Shown: positions 1-7,267 of the stretch, one piece after another | Position numbering within the stretch: the first letter of the stretch is position 1 | How the letters are laid out: every line of letters begins with the position of its first letter | Source: Neobacillus sp. OS1-2 | Lineage (GTDB): Bacteria > Bacillota > Bacilli > Bacillales > Cytobacillaceae | Assembly (NCBI RefSeq): GCF_030915505.1 | Contig: NZ_CP133265.1 | Span: 2,446,001-2,510,000, forward strand | Direction: 5' to 3' | Length of the DNA: 64,000 nucleotides | The notes under the pieces: model-generated | Told to the model about the DNA's origin: nothing | The model's input: only the letters and a program-made list of their open reading frames with translations | Databases searched by the model: none | Translations under genes and position numbers: made by a program

Positions 1-347
1 TAATTCTCCATTGCCATTCTAACGTTAGTACCTGCACTTTCATTTTTTAGAAACTTAATTGTTTGTGCGCTTCCTACTGTCTGCTTGTATTTTTGTGAGA
101 TTGTACCTGAAGAGATCAATGTTTTATCTTCAGCCCAAAAGTTAGCTGCATTTGCCGCGCCATCAATGTTTTCAACTATATTATGAATATAATCATCATT
201 TGTTGCTTTTGTGTGATAGTAAGTGTAATTATTTCCCCCTAATGGTGGAAGTGAATAACCAACATAGGAGTTATAAGCAGCACTTGCTACGGTCGGGGCT
301 AAAAGCCCAAGTGCCAATGTACCAACTACTAATTTTTTCTTTAACAT
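1..347 (-). CDS. Secreted protein of unknown function, C-terminus beyond the window
   Basis: The frame opens at an ATG at 347 behind GGGAGGGGAG and stays open to the window edge, so the C-terminus is missing. About 115 residues are visible. The N-terminus is a clear signal peptide: MLKKK, a hydrophobic stretch (LVVGTLALGLLAPT) and an ASA-A cleavage site. The mature part is rich in Tyr, Asn and Thr and has no Cys and no motif I can tie to an enzyme. It resembles small secreted Bacillus proteins of unknown function (a DUF2712-like family is possible but not verified). The gene points out of the window, so its neighbours are unknown. Confidence 0.75.
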   Translation of the reverse strand, partial: MLKKKLVVGTLALGLLAPTVASAAYNSYVGYSLPPLGGNNYTYYHTKATNDDYIHNIVENIDGAANAANFWAEDKTLISSGTISQKYKQTVGSAQTIKFLKNESAGTNVRMAMEN

Positions 348-360
348 TATCTCCCCTCCC

Positions 361-982
361 TTCTTTTTTTGTATAGCAACCTAGTAAATTGACGTATATT
401 GGAGAAATCACAAGAAGTTTCTGTCTAAATTTACTAAATTTATAAATTAATATAACAAATAAGTAAAAAAATAACAATATTATTGTCGAATTTTTACAAT
501 AAATACGTGGTTACAAGTTTTTATGATTGATGTCTTTAACTTTGCAATATTTTAATTTATATTTGTCAAGATATTTTTAGAAAGAATAATTATTGTATCT
601 TTATTGGGAGTATTTTGAAAAATGTAAATTGGTCAATGCAATTATGCCATCAGAGATTCATTTCTTACAAAAGTCATTGACCACCTAATTTATCATTTAC
701 ATTATTAAGACCTATTTTTAATCACTTCAAATTAATTAATGATAATGGTAAAATTAATTAATTATATATACGAATTTAATGTGACAGTCCTAATTGAACC
801 ATGCTAAGAGCGAGATGGTTTTTTATCCGCAGAAAAATATTCTATATCAATCCCTTTATATTTTATAGCCTGATAGTATGATGGCTAGGGTTGAACCTCA
901 AAGCCAAAAACATCTTTCTCAATTACAATTTGAAATTTTTTCTTTAAGTCTAATCATTCAAACAATAAGGTGGCGAATAATA
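361..982. other. AT-rich intergenic region without a supported gene
   Basis: This very AT-rich stretch separates the leftward secreted-protein gene from a small rightward gene. The short open frames in it lack ribosome sites. It presumably holds the promoter of the leftward gene. I see no RNA gene or mobile end here. Confidence 0.5.
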
Positions 983-1162
983 ATGAAAAAAAAGGAGCCA
1001 TTTGATTTAAAACAAAGACAAATTCAAAAAATCTATAAAGAAAATCTAAAAGACAAAAAATCAGATAACTCTTTTTTTCTAATCCTGATTGGTTGTTTTA
1101 TTTTTTTAGTATTATTATTAGCATTGCTTCATTTCGTTTTCGGTATTGTTCAATACTTTTAA
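983..1162 (+). CDS. Small single-pass membrane protein
   Basis: A 59-residue protein. I chose the ATG at 983 because AAGGTGG lies about 8 nt upstream; the frame extends further up but has no better start. The first 30 or so residues are very basic and polar (MKKKEPFDLKQRQIQ and on). The C-terminal half is one strong hydrophobic segment (FFLILIGCFIFLVLLLALL). It is probably a membrane-anchored peptide with a cytoplasmic basic tail. I recognise no family, and no neighbour gives a function. Confidence 0.5.
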   Translation: MKKKEPFDLKQRQIQKIYKENLKDKKSDNSFFLILIGCFIFLVLLLALLHFVFGIVQYF

Positions 1163-1663
1163 AGAATGTTTTTGTTCAAGTCTAATTTTCTCGTATTGTT
1201 CATTAATCTTTTTAAGATATTTTTCAAAATATTTTTCAAAATGGATAGTGTTTTCTAAATCACATAGTTTACTATCCATTGCATCATCTTAAGATTTTGG
1301 GTGTTTTCGCATAATCCCCGAAAAAGTTTAATATGCATAGACTCCTCGTTCTATTGGAGTTTAGGCCTATTTTGAACCACTATTTCAACTGTGCAGTTGT
1401 TGTATGCTTGAATCTAAATAACAGTAGAAAAACGGCTGCCATTTTTATCATAACCGCCTTCTCAGTACCTAGGACGGTTTCGCTTCCCTTTTCCACGGGG
1501 TTCTTTTTAAACCAGATAAGTAGTTCTGGTAAACAGCTTGTCGCTGGTGATAATTTTTTTGTCATTCATTGGTACAAATCATGTCATTGCGGTACAATTG
1601 TTGTAGACGATCGATTAAAATTTAATAAAGGATATACATTGTGAATGTTTAAGGAGCTAAGAG
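1163..1663. other. Intergenic stretch, no convincing gene
   Basis: Open frames of 103 codons (+) and 61 codons (-) overlap here. Neither has a ribosome site or a recognisable product. The last 20 bases carry AAGGAG for the nuclease gene downstream. I see nothing else with support. Confidence 0.4.
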
Positions 1664-2629
1664 ATGAATATAACTTATCACTATCCACCGGATCTTTTTA
1701 ATCTATTGGTTGATACTATTCCTTTATTGTGTAAGTCAAAAAAAGATGTATTAATCTTTTTAAAGGGCGCTGGTGTTCCTACAAATATGATGGAAGACAT
1801 GATAAGCAAGGTTAATTTCAATAGGGATGCAATTAGTAAATATGAAATAGTACGGACTGGTTTGGAACGAATAAATGAAAGAGGAGAAAGAACGTTAAGA
1901 ATTCGAAGGGAAATCTTAAAAAGAGTAACTCAATTTGAAAATTTTGAAGCTTGTTGGGAAAAAGACCGGTTACCAGCAAAAGGGCTGGTTGCGGAAATCA
2001 GTAAATTAGTACAAGTAAAAGATTCATTTACAAAAATGAAAATGGAACGTGAAAAAGAAGCAGAAAAACGTAAAAAGGATTATTTAAGAAAGGTAAAAGA
2101 ACAAGAATTGCATCGTCAAGAGATTGAAACTATTAAACATCTGCTGAACAGTTTATTTACATATACAGATCCACATAAGAGAGGCAAGGAACTTGAGGTA
2201 ATATTAAACAGACTGTTTAAGGCATATAAAATTTCGGTTAGAGAAGCTTTTGTACTTGTAGGAGATCAAGGAGCGGGAATTGTTGAACAGATCGATGGTG
2301 TTATCGAATTAGATGGAGAGTTATATTTAGTAGAAATGAAGTGGTGGAGGAACCCTATTGGCACAGGTGACGTTTCGCAACATCTTGTTCGTATTTTTAA
2401 TCGTGGTCACAGCAGGGGGATCTTTATCTCAAATTCAAGTTTTACGCAACCTGCCATTAGTATGTGTAAAGAATCACTTTCGAGAACTGTTATGTGTCTT
2501 TGTGGTTTAGATGAGGTCGTTTATATTCTTGAAAATAATCTTAATCTAGAAGAAATGTTAAAGAAAAAAGTACAGGCAGCTATAATTGATAAAAATCCTT
2601 GGCTCAAAAGTGAACAAACCATACATTAG
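1664..2629 (+). CDS. Mrr-like restriction endonuclease domain protein
   Basis: A 321-residue predicted DNA nuclease. The start is supported by AAGGAG nine bases upstream. Residues 1-130 form a helical N-terminal region (PPDLFNLLVDTIPLLCKSKK at the start). Residues 125-165 are a Lys/Glu-rich coiled coil. Residues 170-300 look like an Mrr-type PD-(D/E)xK fold: GKELE near the start, then QIDGVIE, and VEMKWW supplying the acidic-x-Lys element. No methyltransferase or specificity subunit is adjacent, so it is not a classical restriction-modification system. A stand-alone type IV-like or other defence nuclease is plausible. The N-terminus recalls domains found with other effectors, but that is only an impression. 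Confidence 0.75.
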   Translation: MNITYHYPPDLFNLLVDTIPLLCKSKKDVLIFLKGAGVPTNMMEDMISKVNFNRDAISKYEIVRTGLERINERGERTLRIRREILKRVTQFENFEACWEKDRLPAKGLVAEISKLVQVKDSFTKMKMEREKEAEKRKKDYLRKVKEQELHRQEIETIKHLLNSLFTYTDPHKRGKELEVILNRLFKAYKISVREAFVLVGDQGAGIVEQIDGVIELDGELYLVEMKWWRNPIGTGDVSQHLVRIFNRGHSRGIFISNSSFTQPAISMCKESLSRTVMCLCGLDEVVYILENNLNLEEMLKKKVQAAIIDKNPWLKSEQTIH

Positions 2630-2764
2630 AGTTTGTATTCAGAATAAAAAGGTTAATAGAATAATAAGTTGAAAATCATTTTTAGGATTTCTTAACTTTC
2701 CATCTCCTGACAGATAAAGCTATTTAATAAAATAAAAATTTATCGAGTAGGAGGTGGGACTAAC

Positions 2765-2850
2765 CCTCGAATCCGGGTAGAAAGGCTGCCCAATTGGCGA
2801 CTCATCCCCCCACTGAACCCGGCATGCAGATTTGCCGCACCGGGCTCTTC
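2765..2850 (-). ncRNA. Possible 3' end (domains V-VI) of a decayed group II intron
   Basis: On the minus strand a 33-nt hairpin (2847 to 2815) starts GAGCCCGG and ends CCGGGTTC, as group II intron domain V does, with the AGC element in its 5' arm. A G-rich stretch and a second, imperfect hairpin around 2773-2810 follow, and it finishes in CTACCC. This is the order expected for domain VI and the intron end. No reverse transcriptase frame remains upstream, so it would be a relic. The call rests on pattern memory, without a covariance search. Confidence 0.35.
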
Positions 2851-3254
2851 AGAAATTGCTTCACAGTTTCGCGGACATCTTTAATTTTAGAAATAGAATT
2901 GACAGTGTAGGCCCCTCTAGAGGAAAAATCGACTTAATTTTATTTAAATTTCCCACGTTTTATAGCTTTTTCTGGCTTCTACTACTTAACAATTTCTCCA
3001 ATAACGTTCCGTAGTATTATAGATTTTATTATTGACCAGAGATTGATAGCCATACCTCAGTAATTGTAATGACCTCTCTAATAATTTGATTTATCTTCTC
3101 TACTTGGTCTTTTATAGACCAATGTGAAGAGTATCACCGTATTAAATATGATTAATTGATTTCGGACCAGAGGGAATTTGTCCGACAAATCTGATTAAAA
3201 TATGGGGGATTTATCCTTAAGTGTTAGTCAAAGGTAGGGGGAGGCGATAAATAA

Positions 3255-3341
3255 ATGGCTACATTCGAAGTTATTTATACTAGTTTTGGCATGTATGTTA
3301 TCGCTGTATTGAAATCCCATGATGAACACAAGAATTCATGA
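3255..3341 (+). CDS. Possible holin-like toxin peptide
   Basis: A 28-residue peptide starting MATFEVIYTSFGMYVIAVL and ending in charged residues. GGGGGAGGCG stands about ten bases before the ATG. The pattern (Met-x-Thr-Phe/Tyr-Glu, a short hydrophobic span with FGM, then a charged tail) matches the small proteins annotated in Bacillus as putative holin-like toxins, often toxins of type I systems with an antisense RNA. A hairpin follows downstream. It lies among degraded mobile DNA, so it may be a relic. I could not identify an antisense RNA by eye. Confidence 0.45.
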   Translation: MATFEVIYTSFGMYVIAVLKSHDEHKNS

Positions 3342-3374
3342 TAACACCATAAAGGGCGTGATTTTTTGTTTTAA

Positions 3375-4320
3375 GTACTGCGCACTTTCGTTATCCCTTT
3401 ATACAATGAAAGTGCGTTAAACCAAGGTAAAAAAATAGTAGGCGTCTTACTGATGAAAGCAGGATTGGTACTTTTAATCACTGTCATTACGGGAATTGTT
3501 AGCTTGCTTTACGAATCGGTCAAAGTCACGAATGGAGTAGAAGGCTATGCCTTTGTCGTTTTCTTGATCTGTATTAGCATGTGGGGATTATTTAAATACC
3601 GTTCTGATCTATTCGAAGTTGCTTAGCGGGGATGATACAAGGTCAGCAAGCCGTCGAGAGACTGACAACAAACTCCATTAGTAAAATGGGCGACGCTAGC
3701 GTAAAAAGGGTTCAAGGGTGCAAAAAGAATGGTGGGGCAAGCATATAAAAATCATCAATATAAAAACGCAAGAAGGATTTCAATAGGTAAAGGTGGAACA
3801 GGATGGAAAACGGCTACAACTGCTACACCTGGTATAGAAACAAGTGGAGTCCGATTAAAATACCGAAATGCAGGGGGAGAGATACCCTGCAAAAACAAGT
3901 TTCAGACAACAATCCAGGGCAAAAAGCTATATAGGTAAAGGTGGGAAAAATGCAGCAGCTTCATTGGCAGCAGAAACTGCCCCACGCTCATCCTCACGAA
4001 ATGCGGGTGTTGCTATTGTGCATTTAAATGATTATAAAAGTGGAAAAGGTGAAGAGGCTAGTAAAAGTAGTAATTCTAGTCAGGAGGCTCGAAATGCCAA
4101 TCGAGAATCTAGAATAAACGAAGAGGTTAAGCCTTCCCATCGTAGTAAGCCGTCAGGAAGAATAGAAAGTCAAACTGAAGTAGCAGCTTCAAGAGAACCA
4201 GCCAAACATCTCACTCATTGGGAAGCTCAACAACAGATTAAATCGAGAAATAAGAATCCATCTACTGAAAATGTGAAGAGATCAGAAAGTAGAGACCCAA
4301 GTGCTAAACAACGAAAATGA
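3375..4320 (+). pseudogene. Degraded conjugation membrane protein (TrbL/VirB6-like), C-terminal part
   Basis: Several frames read as pieces of one protein. Up to 3626 there are two membrane spans (LVLLITVITGIVSL; FVVFLICISMWGLF) ending KYRSDLFEVA. A stop then appears where a one-base shift would continue into MIQGQQAVERLTTNSISKMG, a phrase like the region after the last span of Gram-positive conjugation membrane proteins. Gly-rich fragments and a hydrophilic Ser/Glu/Lys-rich tail (about 3930-4320, ending DPSAKQRK) follow. If the 57-codon frame at 3453-3626 is expressed it would give a small two-span protein. The family call is inferred from layout and phrase similarity. The CwlT-like fragment downstream supports it. 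Confidence 0.45.
3381..3416. repeat. Inverted repeat downstream of the toxin-like peptide
   Basis: The arms CGCACTTTCGTT and AATGAAAGTGCG pair over 12 positions with one mismatch around a 12-nt loop. No T-run follows, so it may be a structural element or a weak terminator. It also overlaps the frame of the degraded membrane protein. Confidence 0.4.
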
Positions 4321-4405
4321 TGTTAAAGAAAGCATTATGACGCAATTACATTTCATGCACAGTGCCTGCCTCATTGCTTCAAAATGCTTTTAGAAAGGAG
4401 AGCCT

Positions 4406-4660
4406 ATGCAAGGTGTTTTGGAGAAAGGTGTAAAAGTTGCTAAAACTATAGCCGTTCTTAAAAACCCTTTGACTTGGATTCTTGCTGGTATCCTTCCTTT
4501 TCTCATATCTATTTTCCGAATCGCTTTATTTATTTCTATTAGCTTGGGTGGTGAGAATCAGTTTGAAGGTGGAATGTCGGGAGAAGAATCCGGGGGCACA
4601 GCTAAAGTGTCAGCTGATGTGTTGAGATACGAGCCCTTATTTCGTAATTACGGCCATAGG
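4406..4660 (+). pseudogene. N-terminal fragment of a CwlT-like conjugation cell-wall hydrolase
   Basis: The ATG at 4406 follows AAAGGAGAG. The fragment has a basic start, a membrane anchor (PLTWILAGILPFLISIF), a Gly/Glu linker and then VSADVLRYEPLFRNY. That last phrase is typical of the start of the lysozyme-like domain in the bifunctional hydrolases of integrative conjugative elements. The catalytic domains are absent because the frame runs into an IS21-type end at about 4655. Translation could continue to the stop at 4757-4759 in IS sequence. It shows that a conjugative element once occupied this site. Confidence 0.55.
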
Positions 4661-4738
4661 AATTTACCACCTCTGCCATCTTTTGTACCACTCTTTGACA
4701 AAGAATTTACCAAGCTTCGCCAACTCTTTACCAATAAA

Positions 4739-4777
4739 AAGCTCCTCTTATTACAATGAGTTTTATAGAGGAGCCTT
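4739..4777. terminator. Hairpin terminator in the IS end
   Basis: The arms GCTCCTCT and AGAGGAGC flank a 19-nt loop, with an A-run before and a T-run after. It could act in both directions, on the conjugation fragment and on the leftward small gene. Confidence 0.5.
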
Positions 4778-4797
4778 TTTATTGGTTTAATATAATA

Positions 4798-5004
4798 TTA
4801 GGCCTTGAAGAATTCTATTATTATTTTCCTTGCTCCTTCGTGGATATCCTGCTCAGTCCATTCATATTGAAATGGCTCTTCTCCATATACTTTTAGAAGC
4901 TTTTCCTTCAAGTCACTGGGGAAAGGAAACCAATCTTTATAGCCGACCCAATAATAGTATTCTTCCATGTTAATTAGTTTTTTCGTGTCAAAATAGCCAT
5001 TCAT
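4798..5004 (-). CDS. Small acidic protein encoded behind istB
   Basis: A 68-residue protein with no membrane segment. It is rich in aromatic and acidic residues (EEYYYWVGYKDWFPFP) and ends ARKIIIEFFKA. It starts inside the last codons of the broken istB and overlaps it by 17 bases, which suggests translational coupling in the original element. I do not recognise the family. A comparable small gene follows the other istB tail at 5836, so it may be an accessory gene of these IS21 elements. The frame itself is intact. Confidence 0.4.
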   Translation of the reverse strand: MNGYFDTKKLINMEEYYYWVGYKDWFPFPSDLKEKLLKVYGEEPFQYEWTEQDIHEGARKIIIEFFKA

Positions 5005-5755
5005 AGACGTTTCCTAATCCGTAACGTTCCCTCATGGAGATTTCTCCGTCTAATAAGAATTGGTAAGAATCATGAATAATGCGGTCTAGAATGGCTTCCG
5101 CTATGGTGCCATTCCCCAATTTCATGTGCCATCCACTGGAATCAATTTGAGAACAGTAAATGGTGGAAGAGGTTTTATGCCTAGCTAGGGTAATCTCCAA
5201 TAGGATATTTGCTTCGTCCTTTGATAACTCCGTAAGGAGCCATTAATCAAGAATGAGCACATCTGTTTTTATATATTTCTTGATCAACTTACGATAGCTG
5301 CCGTCGGTAGCCAATTTTGCAAGTGACATTTCATTTAGTAATTTAGGCAATCGGATATACTTTACATTATAGAATTGACGACATGTGGATATACCAAATG
5401 CAAAAGCCATATAGGTTTTACCTGATCCCGTAGGACCTTTTAATATAATATTATGATGATCTTGGATATAAAGGCCACTGGCTAATTTCAAAATTAGCTC
5501 CTTTTTCAATTTGCGATCCTCAAAGTACTCAATATCTTAAATACATGCTTTTGAATCGAAAAATGTTGCATTTTTAATTAATCGATTCAAGTTATTGTTT
5601 TTCCGATGGGAATATTCCAAATCGACTAGTAGTGAGAATTGATCTTCGAAACTCATAGACTTATATTCTTTATTTAGAGAGTGTTCCTTGTATGCTTCAG
5701 CCATCCCTATTAATTTCATTTCCTACAGTTTGGATAACATTTGTTCATTCATCAT
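4988..5755 (-). pseudogene. istB: istB, helper ATPase of an IS21 element, inactivated
   Basis: Three consecutive pieces align end to end with the intact IstB encoded at 11503. They contain FEDQFSLLVDLEYSHRKNN, the Walker A motif GPTGSGKT, the Walker B end LILD, and IAEAILDRIIHDSYQFLLDG with SMRERYG near the C-terminus. Three in-frame stops interrupt it: TAG after the ninth codon, TAA after KACI, and TAA after LILD. Identity to the intact copy is only moderate, so this is an older, different IS21 relative. The istA gene that should precede it is missing. Confidence 0.8.
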
Positions 5756-5796
5756 TTATCTTTTCCTCCATAATAAGAAGCCCCGCGGAAGTATCA

Positions 5797-5839
5797 ACCG
5801 TCAATGAGAGAGCGTCATGGTTTGGTGGTGGGAAGATGA
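5797..5839 (+). pseudogene. istB: Last codons of another istB
   Basis: The frame reads PSMRERHGLVVGR and stops. The SMRERHG phrase is the C-terminal signature of IstB (also at the end of the intact copy). Only this tail is left, fused to the minus-strand fragment. The TGA overlaps the ATG of the next small gene. Confidence 0.5.
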
Positions 5840-6036
5840 TCCCAACAGAAATTGAAAACCGTGTAGCTAAGTATTTCTTTCACAGATATTTACCGGAAGA
5901 AGTGATGATGAAAATAGTAGGTAAGTTACTAACTGCTTGTGTATGGGACGAGGAAGAGGATTTAGATTATGATGAACTTGTCCGTGAGGCAATTGAGATT
6001 ATAGATGAACAATTAGAAGATAAACGATTTAGATAG
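5836..6036 (+). CDS. Small acidic protein behind an istB tail
   Basis: A 66-residue soluble protein beginning MIPTEIENRVAKYFF and ending IDEQLEDKRFR. I chose the ATG at 5836 because it overlaps the istB stop in an ATGA arrangement and GGTGGGAAG lies just upstream. The frame is longer upstream but that part belongs to IS fragments. It has no membrane segment and no family I recognise. Its position, size and acidic helical C-terminus parallel the small gene at 4798-5004 behind the other istB. Confidence 0.4.
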   Translation: MIPTEIENRVAKYFFHRYLPEEVMMKIVGKLLTACVWDEEEDLDYDELVREAIEIIDEQLEDKRFR

Positions 6037-6089
6037 AATCAGCACCCATTGAAACTAGGATAAAACCATTTCAATGGCTGTTCCCCCTT

Positions 6090-6180
6090 TTACAGTGGAT
6101 CTTTCCTCCGCATTCACAGGCTCTGTTGTCCGCAAAAAGTGGATCAAAACTCCGCACAGCCGGCTCATTCTGTCCGAAAT
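6090..6180. repeat. Subterminal repeats of an IS21 fragment
   Basis: GTGGATCTTTCCTCCGCA and GTGGATCAAAACTCCGCA occur 46 bases apart. Such multiple end repeats are the transposase sites of IS21 elements. Here they belong to the plus-strand fragment whose istB tail lies at 5797. Confidence 0.5.
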
Positions 6181-6205
6181 ACTCACCAATCTAACCATAC
6201 ATAAA

Positions 6206-6339
6206 ATAGCATACCAAGGTGATTATTAGAGACTTTAATTTGTTTACGTCTGTTAGAAATAAATTTTTCGAAAAAATTCATAGAATCCTTAACACTCATC
6301 CGCGAACCTAATTCGTTACTAATAGAAATTGAACAGGTA
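6206..6339 (+). pseudogene. Left half of a gene fragment split by the IS21 insertion
   Basis: An open frame (LLETLICLRLLE, then FIESLTLIREPNSLLIEIEQV) runs without stop into the insertion point and continues on the far side of the IS at 12700 in the same frame if one copy of AGGTA is removed. No start codon is visible, because the upstream end was lost to the older IS fragment. I do not recognise the product. It shows where the IS landed. Confidence 0.4.
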
Positions 6340-6346
6340 TTGTTGT

Positions 6347-6440
6347 ATACGGCCACTCAAAAGTGCCACCTCTGCCATTTTTTAGAGCCACTTCGGACAG
6401 ATTTCAGTGCCACCTCTGCCATAGTAAGCGCCACCTCCTG
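6347..6440 (+). repeat. Left end of the IS21 element with transposase-site repeats
   Basis: GTGCCACCTCTGCCAT appears twice (from about 6364 and 6412), with related shorter copies GAGCCAC and GCGCCACC. The same motif in reverse orientation fills 12605-12672. A 15-bp inverted repeat around 6450-6483 (TGTATAATGAATTTG and matching bases) ends in the AGGAGG of istA. Confidence 0.6.
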
Positions 6441-6492
6441 TATAATGAATTTGCACACTATTGTGCAAATTTATTATACAGGAGGTTTTTTT

Positions 6493-7122
6493 GTGATCAA
6501 ATATCGTGAAATTCGGAGATTGAACGACCAAGGTCTCAGTAACCGCAGTATAGCGTCAAGTTGCGGTTGTTCGCGCAATACCGTTAATAATGTGATAAAA
6601 AAGGCTGATGAATTGCAGGTTTCCTGGCCGATTAAGGATGACATCACTGACACTGACCTTCAGAATATCCTTTATCCGGAAAAAGGTAAGTCGGATTTAA
6701 GGAAGCAGCCTGACTGCGAGCACATCCACAAAGAAATGGCCAAAAGTGGGGTAACCCTGTCATTGCTATGGCATGAGTATTCGGAATCGTGTAGGCAACT
6801 AGGGGAAATTCCCTATAGCTACCGTCAGTTTTGCCGCTTCTATCATAATTATGCGACCGTGTCCAAGGCAACGATGAGGATTAAAAGGAAGCCAGGAGAA
6901 ATTATGGAGGTCGATTGGGCAGGCCAAACTGCATTTCTAAAGGATTCCTTTACAGGTGAACCCATTCCTGCCTATGTATTTATAGCTGCACTTCCGTGCA
7001 GTCAATATTCTTATGTGGAAGCCTTTTTGTCCATGGACACAGCCAATTGGATTACTGCTCACCTCCACGCATTTGAATTTTTCGGCGGAGTCACCCAAAT
7101 GATTGTCCCCGATAATCTGTAA
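6493..7122 (+). pseudogene. istA: istA, N-terminal part of the IS21 transposase, interrupted
   Basis: I place the start at the GTG at 6493 because AGGAGG lies ten bases upstream; the frame extends into the IS end but codes nothing sensible there. It has an N-terminal helix-turn-helix (LNDQGLSNRSIASSCGCSRN) and two acidic residues of the DDE integrase fold, in VDWAG and in VPDN. It ends at VPDNL, where the RIT element begins and supplies a stop codon at once. The rest of the gene resumes at 10577, so no functional transposase is made. Confidence 0.85.
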
Positions 7123-7145
7123 TGTAAAGATTTACATTACAGATT
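7114..7145. repeat. Perfect 32-base palindrome at the istA/RIT junction
   Basis: Arms AATCTGTAATGTAAA and TTTACATTACAGATT match perfectly around a 2-base centre. The left arm starts with the last six bases of the istA target (AATCTG), and the right arm runs into the RIT terminal repeat. So the junction is more than a plain element end: a target-derived hexamer appears again, inverted, 20 bases inside. Confidence 0.85.
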
Positions 7146-7172
7146 TAATGTAAAAAAATGATTAATGTAAAG
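7143..7172 (+). repeat. Outer inverted repeat of the RIT element, left
   Basis: Thirty bases starting ATTTAATG and ending ATTAATGTAAAG match the reverse complement of 10544-10573 with only two mismatches. Each repeat contains the AATGTAAA motif found in all the end sites. Confidence 0.9.
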
Positions 7173-7214
7173 TAGTAAAGAGAAATGTTGATGATGAAAG
7201 GTTGGATCCAAATT

Positions 7215-7227
7215 CAACTTTACATTA
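7215..7227 (-). repeat. Inner recombinase-site candidate, left end
   Basis: CAACTTTACATTA is the exact reverse complement of 10489-10501. Its CTTTACATTA core is inverted relative to the outer repeat and separated from it by 45 bases. The right end has the same spacing. Confidence 0.8.
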
Positions 7228-7267
7228 ATTGACTATAATAGGATCAGCCCATTAATGAGAGGAGACT

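Larger units (their letters stand above)
4655..6200. mobile_element. Fragments of two IS21-family elements
   Basis: The left part (4655-about 5770) is the 3' half of an IS21 element on the minus strand: end repeats like CCACCTCTGCCAT, a small gene and a broken istB, with no istA. At 5790-6180 lies a tail from another copy on the plus strand: the last codons of istB, a small gene and GTGGATC...TCCGCA end repeats. The two were joined back to back by deletion or rearrangement near 5770. Confidence 0.6.

Noticed and set aside
1333..1644. A 103-codon open frame and a 61-codon frame on the opposite strand
   Set aside because: Neither has a ribosome site, a plausible domain or normal composition; they read through each other.
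2832..3014. A 60-codon frame beginning in the intron-like hairpin
   Set aside because: It starts inside a structured repeat, lacks a ribosome site and codes low-complexity aromatic sequence.
6340..6492. A longer istA beginning at 6340
   Set aside because: The added 51 codons run through the IS end repeats; the AGGAGG before the GTG at 6493 and family length support the shorter protein.
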